8,826 nt of DNA from Elusimicrobia bacterium RIFOXYB2_FULL_48_7 (GTDB lineage Bacteria > Elusimicrobiota > Endomicrobiia > CG1-02-37-114 > XYA2-FULL-39-19), in the NCBI GenBank assembly GCA_001800495.1, contig MGVM01000075.1, positions 1,915 through 10,740 of the forward strand, in the 5' to 3' direction. A program made the translations under genes and the position numbers. Shown here one piece after another: positions 1-6,700 of this stretch. Below the pieces are notes generated by a model. The model was given only the letters and a program-made list of their open reading frames with translations, made no database searches and had not been told where the DNA came from. Position 1 is the first letter of the stretch. Each line of letters begins with the position of its first letter.

Positions 1-193
1 CCTTGCGCGGCTTATGAAGTTCACAGGCTGCACGCTGGAGCAGGCAATCAAAACCGCCACCGAAAACCCCGCGAAACTCCTTGGTATCTATAACCGCAAG
101 GGCAGCATAACCCCCGGCAAGGACGCCGACATTGTAATCCTCAACAAGGACCTCTCCGTTTTCTCCACCATTGTTTCTGGAGCAGTTGTGTAG
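1..193 (+). CDS. nagA: N-acetylglucosamine-6-phosphate deacetylase, C-terminal end (partial)
   Basis: Only the last 63 codons are in the window (reading frame from base 2, TAG stop at 191-193). The peptide carries the C-terminal signature of NagA-type amidohydrolases: a helix LEQAIKTATENPAKLLGI, then KGSITPGKDADIVILN, where the chain returns to the small beta domain, and a final strand ending VSGAVV. NagA is known to deacetylate GlcNAc-6-phosphate to glucosamine-6-phosphate in the cytoplasm, feeding amino sugars into glycolysis or cell-wall recycling. The metal-binding and catalytic residues lie upstream of the window and cannot be checked. The xNPAKxLG...KGSIxxGKDADxVxL pattern is shared with dihydroorotases, imidazolonepropionases and other amidohydrolases, so another family member is possible. 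The TIVSGAVV ending and the helix wording favour NagA. A hairpin follows the stop at once, so this gene probably ends its own transcript. Confidence 0.72.
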   Translation, partial: LARLMKFTGCTLEQAIKTATENPAKLLGIYNRKGSITPGKDADIVILNKDLSVFSTIVSGAVV

Positions 194-195
194 TT

Positions 196-221
196 GCCGA
201 TTTATCGGCTGTTTTCCTTTC
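196..221 (+). terminator. Probable Rho-independent terminator after nagA
   Basis: A perfect inverted repeat, GCCGA (196-200) and TCGGC (205-209) with a TTTA loop, starts two bases after the TAG stop of the deacetylase gene. It is followed by a T-rich tract, TGTTTTCCTTTC (210-221). The stem is short (5 bp, or 6 with a two-base loop) and the T tract is interrupted by C, so termination may be partial. Its position directly after a stop codon, with a new gene starting 90 bases downstream, supports the call. Confidence 0.5.
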
Positions 222-234
222 ACTCAGTTTCCCC

Positions 235-256
235 GGTCACTTTCAGGTCACATTCA
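235..256 (+). repeat. Tandem 11-bp direct repeat upstream of the glycosidase gene
   Basis: Two adjacent copies, GGTCACTTTCA (235-245) and GGTCACATTCA (246-256), differ at one base. The 11-bp period is about one helical turn, which would place both copies on the same DNA face, as in some tandem activator or repressor sites. The block lies 28 bases before the ATG of the secreted glycosidase, in the only gap that could hold its promoter. I see no convincing -35/-10 pair here, so an operator role is a suggestion only. Confidence 0.4.
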
Positions 257-283
257 CATACCATTCTTTAGTAGGGTATTATT

Positions 284-2737
284 ATGAAAAAAAATACTTT
301 ACTGGCAATGGTTTTTTTGTTTTTAACGGCCTTCCTATCGGAAACCGTCTTGCCCGCGGAAACATCCGGGCGGGTGCAATGCGGCATAGCCGCGTCTGAC
401 CTGAATCCGTGGGCTATCCGGCAGGAACAAGTAGACATCGACAAAATGTTCTGCCTGATGAAAGAAGCAGGGGTGCGGTGGGTGAGAATCCCGGTTTACT
501 GGTCCCAGGTCCAGTTTTCTTCCGGGGACGGATATCATTTCGAGCAGTTTGATTCCAGCAGCTCTGCCGGATACGATGACATAATGAGAAAGGCGGGGGA
601 GTACGGAATAAATGTCCTTGCCATATTGATGGGCGGTTATGAACCATTTTTTGTGCCGAAATGCCCGGGAGACTGGACAGCCGGCGACTATGAAAAATGG
701 GGTAAGTTCATCGGGTCCGTTGCTGAAAGGTACAGGCCGGGTTCCGGTTTCTGGAACGGAGGTTCTTACGGAGTCACCCACTGGCAGATATGGAACGAAC
801 CGAGCTACAAAATGTATTGGGGAAGGCCTTATGCCTCCGGCATGGAAGCGGAGATGGTAGATAAAAGCGACGCGGAAAGTTACGCGGAATTGCTGATGCG
901 CAGCAGCCGGGAACTGAAAAAATGCTACAGTAACCCTTCGGACTGCAAAATAGTTACCGGCGGAATAGTGACATCGGAGGAAGAACATTACCGGTATTGG
1001 GAGCGGCTGTATGATTACTCTCTCGGGAAAAACCTGGGCGCCGGCGATATGTTCGATATAATAGGAATCAATTTCTACAGGTATCCCGGGGAAAACAACC
1101 TGGATTATTACATTTCTGTCCTCAGGAACGGGCTCGGGAACGGGTGGAAGGGGCTGAGATATTTCAACGATGCCGGCAGGGAAATCTGGATAACGGAAAT
1201 CGGGTGGCCGTCCGACCCGCAGGGCAACCTGGACACTAACGGCCAGGTTCAGTACCTGGCACAGGTGTTCGGCACGGCGCAGGGCCACAATATCGGGAAT
1301 GTGTTCTGGTTCTGTTTCCGCAACGGAAAGGAAGAAGGGAACCGCCATTGGGGCCTGGTGGAGGCGAACCTGGTGAAAACGAAAATGTTCGAAGCGTACA
1401 GGCAGCTGACTTCAGATACGGCCTCGTTCCTGGGCCGGAACAACCGGCCGAGGGCGGCATTAACCTCAGTAAAAACGTTTGGCTTCAGAGGCGCCGATGC
1501 CGGCATAAATACCCGGCCTGTCGGGTCGCTAAACACCCTGCGCGACGCCCAAGCGGTATCCGTGAAGGACGGATACGCCTATATCGCTGACGGCGGAGGC
1601 GGCTTGAAGATAGCCGATGTTTCAAACCCAAAGAAGCCGGTTGTCATAAGCTCCTGCGCGGTAAACGGGACTGTCTACGACGTGTGCGTGTACGGCAATT
1701 ATGCGTATGCTGCGGCCAATGCGGCGGGTTTGATAGTCATCGACATTTCGAACCCGGCCCGCCCTGTCATAGTGAGTTCCTGCGACACGCCCGGCAGCGC
1801 TGAAGGCATTTTCGTGAACGGCAGGCACGCTTACCTCGCTGACGGGTCTTACTTGAGGATATTCGATATCTCGAACCCTTTTTCGCCGAAACAGGCCGGT
1901 TCGCTCTACTGCGAATCGTGGGTGGGGGACGTGAGAGTGGAAGGAAGATACTTGTATTTTGCGGACACGCGCGGCTTGAAAATTGCCGATATTTCCGATC
2001 CGGCCCGGCCGTTCATCGCGGGTTCGTGCAATATAAGCCTGTCTAATTCCTGCAGCTCGCTTAAATCCAGCGACATTATTATTTCCGGGAAACGCGCCTA
2101 CGTGGCCAACAGGCAGTATTCTTATTCCTATTCCTGGCGCTTCGTTACTTACGGCAATTATCATTCAGGTTTCAGCGTAATGGATATTTCCAACCCTTCG
2201 GCGCCCGTGGAATTGTACCGCTATTACAATTCCTGTTCGTACTCGGATTCTTCCGCAAGGCTTGGTATCAGCGTTTCGGGCGGCTATGTGTTTTTCGCGG
2301 ACGGGTCAGCCGGTGTAAGGGTCCTTTCAGAGCCGGAAAGTTCCGCGCCGGAGCAGCTCGCGCTGCTTAGCGCTTATTCCACAGGGGTATTTGCGGGCGG
2401 AAACCGCGTTTATACGGCCGGCTACGCGGCGATGTTCGTTTACGAGTTTGACGGCAGGGGGGCCGGAAAAAGCGACGTGCCGGTAATATACCCGAACCCC
2501 TGCACCGATATATCCGTCCCGGTCACTTTCAGGGACGTTTCTCCCTGTGAAAAGGCCGATATTTACACGTTCTCCGGCGACCTTGTCGCGCGGATCGGGC
2601 GGGAAAAAACGCGCGGCGTTTTCACATGGGACCAGAAAAACGGCGCCGGGGATTTTGTCGCCGACGGAACATACATCTGCGTCATTACCCGGAAGGACGG
2701 CCGGAAATGGGCAGGGAAATTTGCGCTCATCCGCTGA
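284..2737 (+). CDS. Secreted clan GH-A-like glycoside hydrolase with LVIVD propeller repeats and C-terminal sorting-like domain
   Basis: This 817-residue protein begins with a signal peptide: MKK, a hydrophobic core at about residues 5-19, and likely cleavage after LPA25. Residues about 31-385 form a TIM-barrel glycosidase of the GH-A type. HWQIWNEP places the probable acid/base Glu at 172, and IWITEIGW places the probable nucleophile Glu at 305. The pattern resembles GH39/GH5-like cellulase or xylosidase proteins; substrate cannot be read. Residues about 411-722 are LVIVD-type repeats with the core D-(I/V)-S-(N/D)-P. Residues about 733-817 form a beta-rich domain opening with VIYPNP and containing FTWDQKNGAGDFVADGTY, like FlgD/CHU-type or type IX sorting domains. 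The ATG at 284 is chosen because it gives a clean signal peptide; its ribosome site (TAGGG at 272-276) is weak. The next gene starts 17 bases after the stop. Family-level calls are from motifs, so the exact GH family is uncertain. Confidence 0.9.
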   Translation: MKKNTLLAMVFLFLTAFLSETVLPAETSGRVQCGIAASDLNPWAIRQEQVDIDKMFCLMKEAGVRWVRIPVYWSQVQFSSGDGYHFEQFDSSSSAGYDDIMRKAGEYGINVLAILMGGYEPFFVPKCPGDWTAGDYEKWGKFIGSVAERYRPGSGFWNGGSYGVTHWQIWNEPSYKMYWGRPYASGMEAEMVDKSDAESYAELLMRSSRELKKCYSNPSDCKIVTGGIVTSEEEHYRYWERLYDYSLGKNLGAGDMFDIIGINFYRYPGENNLDYYISVLRNGLGNGWKGLRYFNDAGREIWITEIGWPSDPQGNLDTNGQVQYLAQVFGTAQGHNIGNVFWFCFRNGKEEGNRHWGLVEANLVKTKMFEAYRQLTSDTASFLGRNNRPRAALTSVKTFGFRGADAGINTRPVGSLNTLRDAQAVSVKDGYAYIADGGGGLKIADVSNPKKPVVISSCAVNGTVYDVCVYGNYAYAAANAAGLIVIDISNPARPVIVSSCDTPGSAEGIFVNGRHAYLADGSYLRIFDISNPFSPKQAGSLYCESWVGDVRVEGRYLYFADTRGLKIADISDPARPFIAGSCNISLSNSCSSLKSSDIIISGKRAYVANRQYSYSYSWRFVTYGNYHSGFSVMDISNPSAPVELYRYYNSCSYSDSSARLGISVSGGYVFFADGSAGVRVLSEPESSAPEQLALLSAYSTGVFAGGNRVYTAGYAAMFVYEFDGRGAGKSDVPVIYPNPCTDISVPVTFRDVSPCEKADIYTFSGDLVARIGREKTRGVFTWDQKNGAGDFVADGTYICVITRKDGRKWAGKFALIR
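1514..2449 (+). repeat. LVIVD-type beta-propeller repeat block within the glycosidase
   Basis: At least five units of about 41-42 residues each centre on a hydrophobic strand plus D-(I/V)-S-(N/D)-P: IADVSNP (Asp445), VIDISNP (Asp487), IFDISNP (Asp528), IADISDP (Asp569) and VMDISNP (Asp634). Further degenerate blades run to about residue 722. The gap before the fifth unit is longer because of a Tyr/Ser-rich insertion (about residues 610-629). Each clear unit has a Cys 13-17 residues after the Asp (458, 500, 543, 582, 651). LVIVD repeats are known from cell-surface proteins and are thought to fold as beta-propellers. Here they probably serve binding or spacing rather than catalysis. Confidence 0.8.
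2480..2734 (+). other. C-terminal FlgD/type IX-like sorting domain of the glycosidase
   Basis: Residues about 733-817 of the secreted glycosidase begin with VIYPNPC. They continue with a strand pattern ending in DGTYICVITRKDGRKWAGKFALIR. This matches the general form of C-terminal immunoglobulin-like sorting domains: YPNP start, W(D)xxNxxGxxVxxGxY turn, and a basic, strand-forming tail. In Bacteroidota such domains direct export by the type IX system. In other phyla the same form is common but its export route is less clear. No type IX component is visible in this window. Confidence 0.65.
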
Positions 2738-2740
2738 AGC

Positions 2741-2750
2741 GGAGAGGGGG
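2741..2750 (+). promoter_or_regulatory. Strong ribosome binding site that fixes the barrel-protein start
   Basis: GGAGAGGGGG lies four bases upstream of the ATG at 2755, just after the stop of the glycosidase gene. It decides the start. The frame is open further upstream, to an ATG at 2626 inside the glycosidase gene, but that start would add 43 basic residues before the signal peptide and overlap the previous gene by over 100 bases. Confidence 0.75.
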
Positions 2751-2754
2751 ATAT

Positions 2755-3543
2755 ATGAATAAATACACCGGGCTGCTGCGCGCTTTTATCGCTCTTAGCG
2801 GGGCCGTCATGCTGTTTCCGGCCGGGCTGTGCCTCGCCGATGAGGTATGGACGAAGGACGGGATGATAAGGAAGGGGCTGATCGCGAAATTCTCGAACGA
2901 CTACCTGGTGCTTGGCGGAAGCGCCACCTGGGACAGGATATCCTACCCTGACGTGGAACTGGTAAGGAAAGACGATTCGCTGTTTGTCCAGGATTACCGG
3001 CCAAGGGCCGGCAGCGGCACCATGATCAATTTCATCTTCGAGGGTATTGCCGGCGATGATCCCTGCGAAGTGTTCCGCGATAAAGGCTCCACGCAGAGCT
3101 CGGGTTATGGGGCCGAGCTCCAGTTCGTGAAACGGAACACCAACTTCGGGATAGGCATAGAATTCAGCAGGACCACGGTCAACAACGGCCGCAGCAGCAC
3201 GGTCAACAGGAATAATACCGCGCTGAAATTCTACATGAACCCCCAGGGTGTGTTTAACCCGTGGATCGGCCTGGGAGGCCAGAACTTTTTCGGTTCATAC
3301 ACGGGATACCGCTATGAGTATAACTACTACTATCCTTATTCGAGCGTCTCGCGGCAAGTTGTCAATTTCCAGGGCGCCGCTGACACGGTCTGCGCGGGTT
3401 TCGACCTGAACTTCGCGAAGGAGGCGTTTATATCCCTGGGCTACACCGTCCCGTATAATAATTACTCGGACTCTTCAGTCCGGACAGGAGCAAAACAGAC
3501 CATGATAAAGTTCGGGTTCAAGCTGAATCTCATGTCTGATTGA
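2755..3543 (+). CDS. Probable outer-membrane beta-barrel protein, signal peptide-bearing
   Basis: This 262-residue protein starts MNKYTG and has a signal peptide: a hydrophobic stretch at about residues 11-27, with likely cleavage near LCLA28-DE. The mature N-terminus reads DEVWTKDGMIRKGLIAKFSNDYLVL, a small beta domain of the 'xxNG...KGxI' kind seen at the start of many envelope proteins. It is followed at about residues 85-262 by alternating amphipathic strands typical of small barrels, for example MINFIFEG, YGAELQFVKR, FGIGIEFSRT, ALKFYMNP, WIGLGGQNFFG, TVCAGFDLNF, AFISLGYTVPY and MIKFGFKLNL. A Tyr-rich stretch (about residues 184-196) probably forms a surface loop. It does not end in the classical terminal Phe but stops two residues after a strand-like segment. 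It sits 17 bases behind the glycosidase gene and is likely co-transcribed, so it may act in the envelope with that enzyme. I cannot name a family, and the role as pore, anchor or binder is unknown. Confidence 0.85.
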   Translation: MNKYTGLLRAFIALSGAVMLFPAGLCLADEVWTKDGMIRKGLIAKFSNDYLVLGGSATWDRISYPDVELVRKDDSLFVQDYRPRAGSGTMINFIFEGIAGDDPCEVFRDKGSTQSSGYGAELQFVKRNTNFGIGIEFSRTTVNNGRSSTVNRNNTALKFYMNPQGVFNPWIGLGGQNFFGSYTGYRYEYNYYYPYSSVSRQVVNFQGAADTVCAGFDLNFAKEAFISLGYTVPYNNYSDSSVRTGAKQTMIKFGFKLNLMSD

Positions 3544-3568
3544 CTTAGCACCCCATAAGAAGTATAAT
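3540..3568 (+). promoter_or_regulatory. Near-consensus sigma-70 promoter for the giant gene
   Basis: TTGACT (3540-3545) and TATAAT (3563-3568) are separated by exactly 17 bases. That is one mismatch from the full sigma-70 consensus at ideal spacing. The -35 box overlaps the TGA stop of the barrel-protein gene (3541-3543). Transcription would start near 3575, giving a leader of about 170 bases before the ATG at 3747. This indicates that the giant gene is a separate transcription unit. Confidence 0.72.
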
Positions 3569-3671
3569 TCAAAAGCACATCAGATATACAAACAAAATCA
3601 TCAATGGCGATGATAATAAAAACCCTCTCTATCTGCACACGTCTAAACCAAAAAACAAAGAACACAAATAA

Positions 3672-3702
3672 TGGATTCCTGCCAAAACAACGCAGGAATG
3701 AC
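3672..3702. repeat. Palindromic repeat-like element (TGGATTCCTGC ... GCAGGAATGACA)
   Basis: A perfect 8-bp inverted repeat, ATTCCTGC (3675-3682) and GCAGGAAT (3692-3699), has a 9-base loop. It is flanked by TGG on the left and GACA on the right. The TGGATTCC(C/T)GC...GC(G/A)GGAATGACA form is, to my knowledge, a common dispersed palindromic repeat in many bacterial genomes, and its core resembles the neisserial dRS3 repeat (ATTCCC-N8-GGGAAT). It lies in the predicted leader of the giant gene, about 30 bases before the ribosome site. No T tract follows the stem, so it is not a classical terminator on the + strand. Confidence 0.6.
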
Positions 3703-3730
3703 ACTGTTTCAAAAAATAAATCTACTCTAT

Positions 3731-3737
3731 GGGGGAG
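3731..3737 (+). promoter_or_regulatory. Ribosome binding site selecting the giant gene's start
   Basis: GGGGGAG sits nine bases upstream of the ATG at 3747. An in-frame ATG also exists at 3729-3731 and would add MGENRF, but this purine run would then be inside the coding sequence and no comparable site lies before it. The frame is closed by TAA at 3717-3719, so no longer start is possible by ATG. Confidence 0.65.
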
Positions 3738-3746
3738 AATCGTTTT

Positions 3747-6700
3747 ATGATCAGAAAGGTTGAGAAGTATTTCAAGGAGAAAGGGGTTTACCAGGCAAAG
3801 CACGGCAAGGGAACGGTTGTATCGGCAGGCGGAAACATCCAGAAACAGAAGGATATTTTTGCGCTATCATTAAAAACGCTTGCGGCAAACAAGAATTCCG
3901 CCGTTAAGGGCATAATGTCTAAAGTAAAGGCGGCAAAATACTCGCTGGCATTCTCCACCGGCGGCGACCTTGTAGTTGACTGCGAGCTCTCCCCGGCCAG
4001 GAAAATTATCCTGGACGTGGATTCATTCAATAACCTCTCGTCCTATTCAGACAACGACCTCGCGCTTTTTTATTCATTGACGGTTCTTACGCACCTGTGC
4101 CTTCTCTCCGGCCAGAGCGAGCAGGACGCCCTTTATAATACCACCCTTTTATACGATTCCCTTAAAGAAAAAGAGCAGGAAACCATAAAAAACATCCTGG
4201 CTATCCCTGAGATAGACAGCGGGAAAGTGTTCACGCGCCTGCTCGTCGCGGCAGGGAAAAAGGACCGGCACGAAAAACAGCGGATGGTTTCCTGGTTCCT
4301 GGCCAGGGAACGCGCGGAAGTCCCCTATAACATGGACAGGGTCCGCAGGGCGATAAAGGAAGAAACCTCGAACCTGGAAAACCTGCGCAACAGGATATAT
4401 AACGAGATCAAGGACACATACGTGGAATCTGTGGACGAAAACAACGCCATCCGCATATCCGACTGGTGCATGAAAAACGGCATCCGTTTGGTCACCGGGC
4501 GTTTCAGCAGGGCGTTTTACATCGACGCCATGTCCATTGCCAGCGCGAAAGTGCTTGAAACAAAGCAGATAAAGCCGTCAATAGACAAGTTCAAGGGGCA
4601 GTACGATAAAGCAGTCCTGAAATTCGCTACCCCGGAACTCCAAAAATTCCAGAAACAGTTAAGGCAGCTCGGCGGCGAAGCCCAGGGTGTGGTAAACCTG
4701 GCCGGCAGGGAAAAAATATCGCTTAATGAATCAAAGGGAACCATAGAAAAATTCAAGAAGCAGTTAAGGACCATGGAGCTCAGCATTCTCGGGAAAATCG
4801 ATGAGCTCCAGACGGAAAAAAGCGACGCTATTGCCTCCGAAGGGCCTTCCGGCAAAACGCTTAAAAATCTCCAGCGCGACCGCCAGGAACTGGCAAACGC
4901 GGCCAAAAAACTCAACGACGCTGTGTCGGAAGTTGAGTTCAGCATTTCAAAGGCGCTCAAGAAAGACCCGACATTCATGGTATTCTTCCAGCGGCTTTTC
5001 CCGCTGGATGTAATCAACATGGGCATGCTCAATGAATTAAACGACCCGTTTTTCGGCGAGGATGAGGAAATCCACCACCTTATCAGGTCTTCCGGGCACA
5101 ACATGTACACCACTTCAAACATGTCTTCCTGGCTGAGAAGGTGCGACGACTGGGTTGAGGCCCTGCCGGCATACGCCACCTACGAGATCATCCCGCAGGC
5201 GGGAGGCAGTTACAGGGTCACCGCGTGGGTCCAGAGAATAGTGCTTGAAGACATGTACAGGCGCTACGCGAAAGACTGGTCCAAGAACGTGAAGAATGTA
5301 ATCGATTCCGAGCATCTCGCGATAGCACGGGAAGTCCTGGCGCAGACAAGCAAAGAAAAATCGCAAGACCCGGCATTGGTAGCGGAACTCGGTGCGGTTG
5401 TAGGGCAGACATACTTCAACCTTTGCAATGAAGTCGGCCAGCTGATGGAAACAGACGGCCTTGACCGCATACAAGCGCTCAGGAAAGTAATAAAGGAAAA
5501 CAAAACCGAAAATAACCTGGTAAATGAAATAGCCGCGGAGAAAAACGCGCAGAAGGCGGAAGAAAAAATAAAAGAACTCGTGAACAGGAATAAGCTTGAA
5601 GAAAAATCACTGGAACTCAAGCCGTTCGCCCTCAAGCCCGCCCGGCGTATCCCCAGCGTGCACGTGCTTACAACCCTGGGCCCGGGGGAAACCGAGATCA
5701 ACGTGGAAAACTGGCTTAACGAGACAATGACGCTTTACAATGTATCCCAGGCGCATAAGCTTGAAGGCCAGGTCACTAAAAAAATTGACGCCTACCAGAA
5801 AAGGATCATCAGCGTGGGCAACAAAGTGATAGAAGAACAGGATTTGCAGGGCGAAATTTTCAACATAGCCCAGGCGGACGGCCTTTCGCTGGACAACGAA
5901 GCCGAGAAGAACAAGGTCATACTGAAACTGATCTCCTCTTACCCGGAAGTGTCGGGAGAGGTCAGCAGGATATGCGTGCTCCAGGAGCATAACCTTGACG
6001 GGAAAGTTGATGAATACCTCAAGAGCCATCCGGGAATAGACGAAAACGCAGTCAAACAGGTTATGGCCAACAACAAGCTTTCTGATGCCGGCCAGGTGAA
6101 AGCCAATCCCGATTACGTTTCCGAGAAAAACACCATCGCCGTTTCCATGGCGCGCCAAGACCTCATTAAGTCGAACAACCTCGCGGATGAAACCAGGACT
6201 TACCTGCGCAACCGGCTTGACGTTGAAATAGCCAGCATTTTCGCAAGGCGCGAAATAATCACCGAAAACAACCTGCTCAACGAGCTCAACAACCTGGCTT
6301 ACCGCTACGAAGCGGCGGGCCCGGCGAAGAAATACAACCTCATTTACGCCCCCAGCAGGGTCGACCTCGGCGTGGAAGAAGTACGCTCAATACGAAACGT
6401 CCCCAAGTGGGTAGGCGGAAGGGACCAGGCGGCTGCAAACGCAGGCAAGGAACTCTACGGGCTTTACAATATAGCGGGCCCGCAGGCGGTAAATTCTCCG
6501 CGCTTGGCAGAATTCCTGAAAGTCGGCGAAAACTTCTTCTCGCGCGGCGGCGTGTATTACCTCTCGCTGACAGCCGGCATCAACATAGACACGCTGGGTA
6601 TCGGCGATTTTGAATTCTTCCGCGACCAGTGGAACATGCGCGGCGACAGGATAGTGCTTCCCACGGGCGAAACCTACGGCGGTTTCTGCGTGCCGAAGGA

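Larger units (their letters stand above)
3544..3746 (+). other. AT-rich intergenic leader of the giant gene
   Basis: This 203-base gap is markedly richer in A than the genes on either side. It holds the -10 part of a strong promoter (TATAAT at 3563-3568), a weak 6-bp inverted repeat (ATCATC at 3597-3602 with GATGAT at 3609-3614), a stronger palindromic element (3672-3702) and the ribosome site at 3731-3737. No clear Rho-independent terminator for the upstream operon was seen, and no small gene or recognised riboswitch. Reading frames inside it are short and lack ribosome sites. Confidence 0.6.

Noticed and set aside
335..1348. A 337-codon open frame on the minus strand
   Set aside because: It lies wholly opposite the glycosidase domain, whose signal peptide and catalytic motifs read cleanly on the + strand. 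The minus-strand translation shows no motif, signal peptide or ribosome site.
1622..2164. A 180-codon minus-strand frame over the LVIVD repeats
   Set aside because: It is the antisense shadow of the repeat block; its apparent periodicity comes from the repeats on the coding strand.
2626..2754. Longer N-terminus for the barrel protein, from the ATG at 2626
   Set aside because: It would overlap the glycosidase gene and put 43 basic residues before a normal signal peptide. The strong ribosome site at 2741-2750 fixes the start at 2755.
3672..3702. Palindrome read as a Rho-independent terminator for the upstream operon
   Set aside because: No T run follows the stem on the + strand, the loop is long, and it lies about 130 bases after the stop and downstream of a strong promoter.
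3729..3746. Upstream start for the giant gene at 3729
   Set aside because: In frame and possible, but its ribosome site would be poor, while GGGGGAG is well placed for the ATG at 3747. It would change only six residues.
4517..5179. A 220-codon open frame on the minus strand
   Set aside because: It is antisense to the giant gene. The Ser/Leu-rich translation is what the complement of Lys/Glu-rich coding DNA gives, and no ribosome site supports it. The same holds for the other minus-strand frames between 5115 and 8332.
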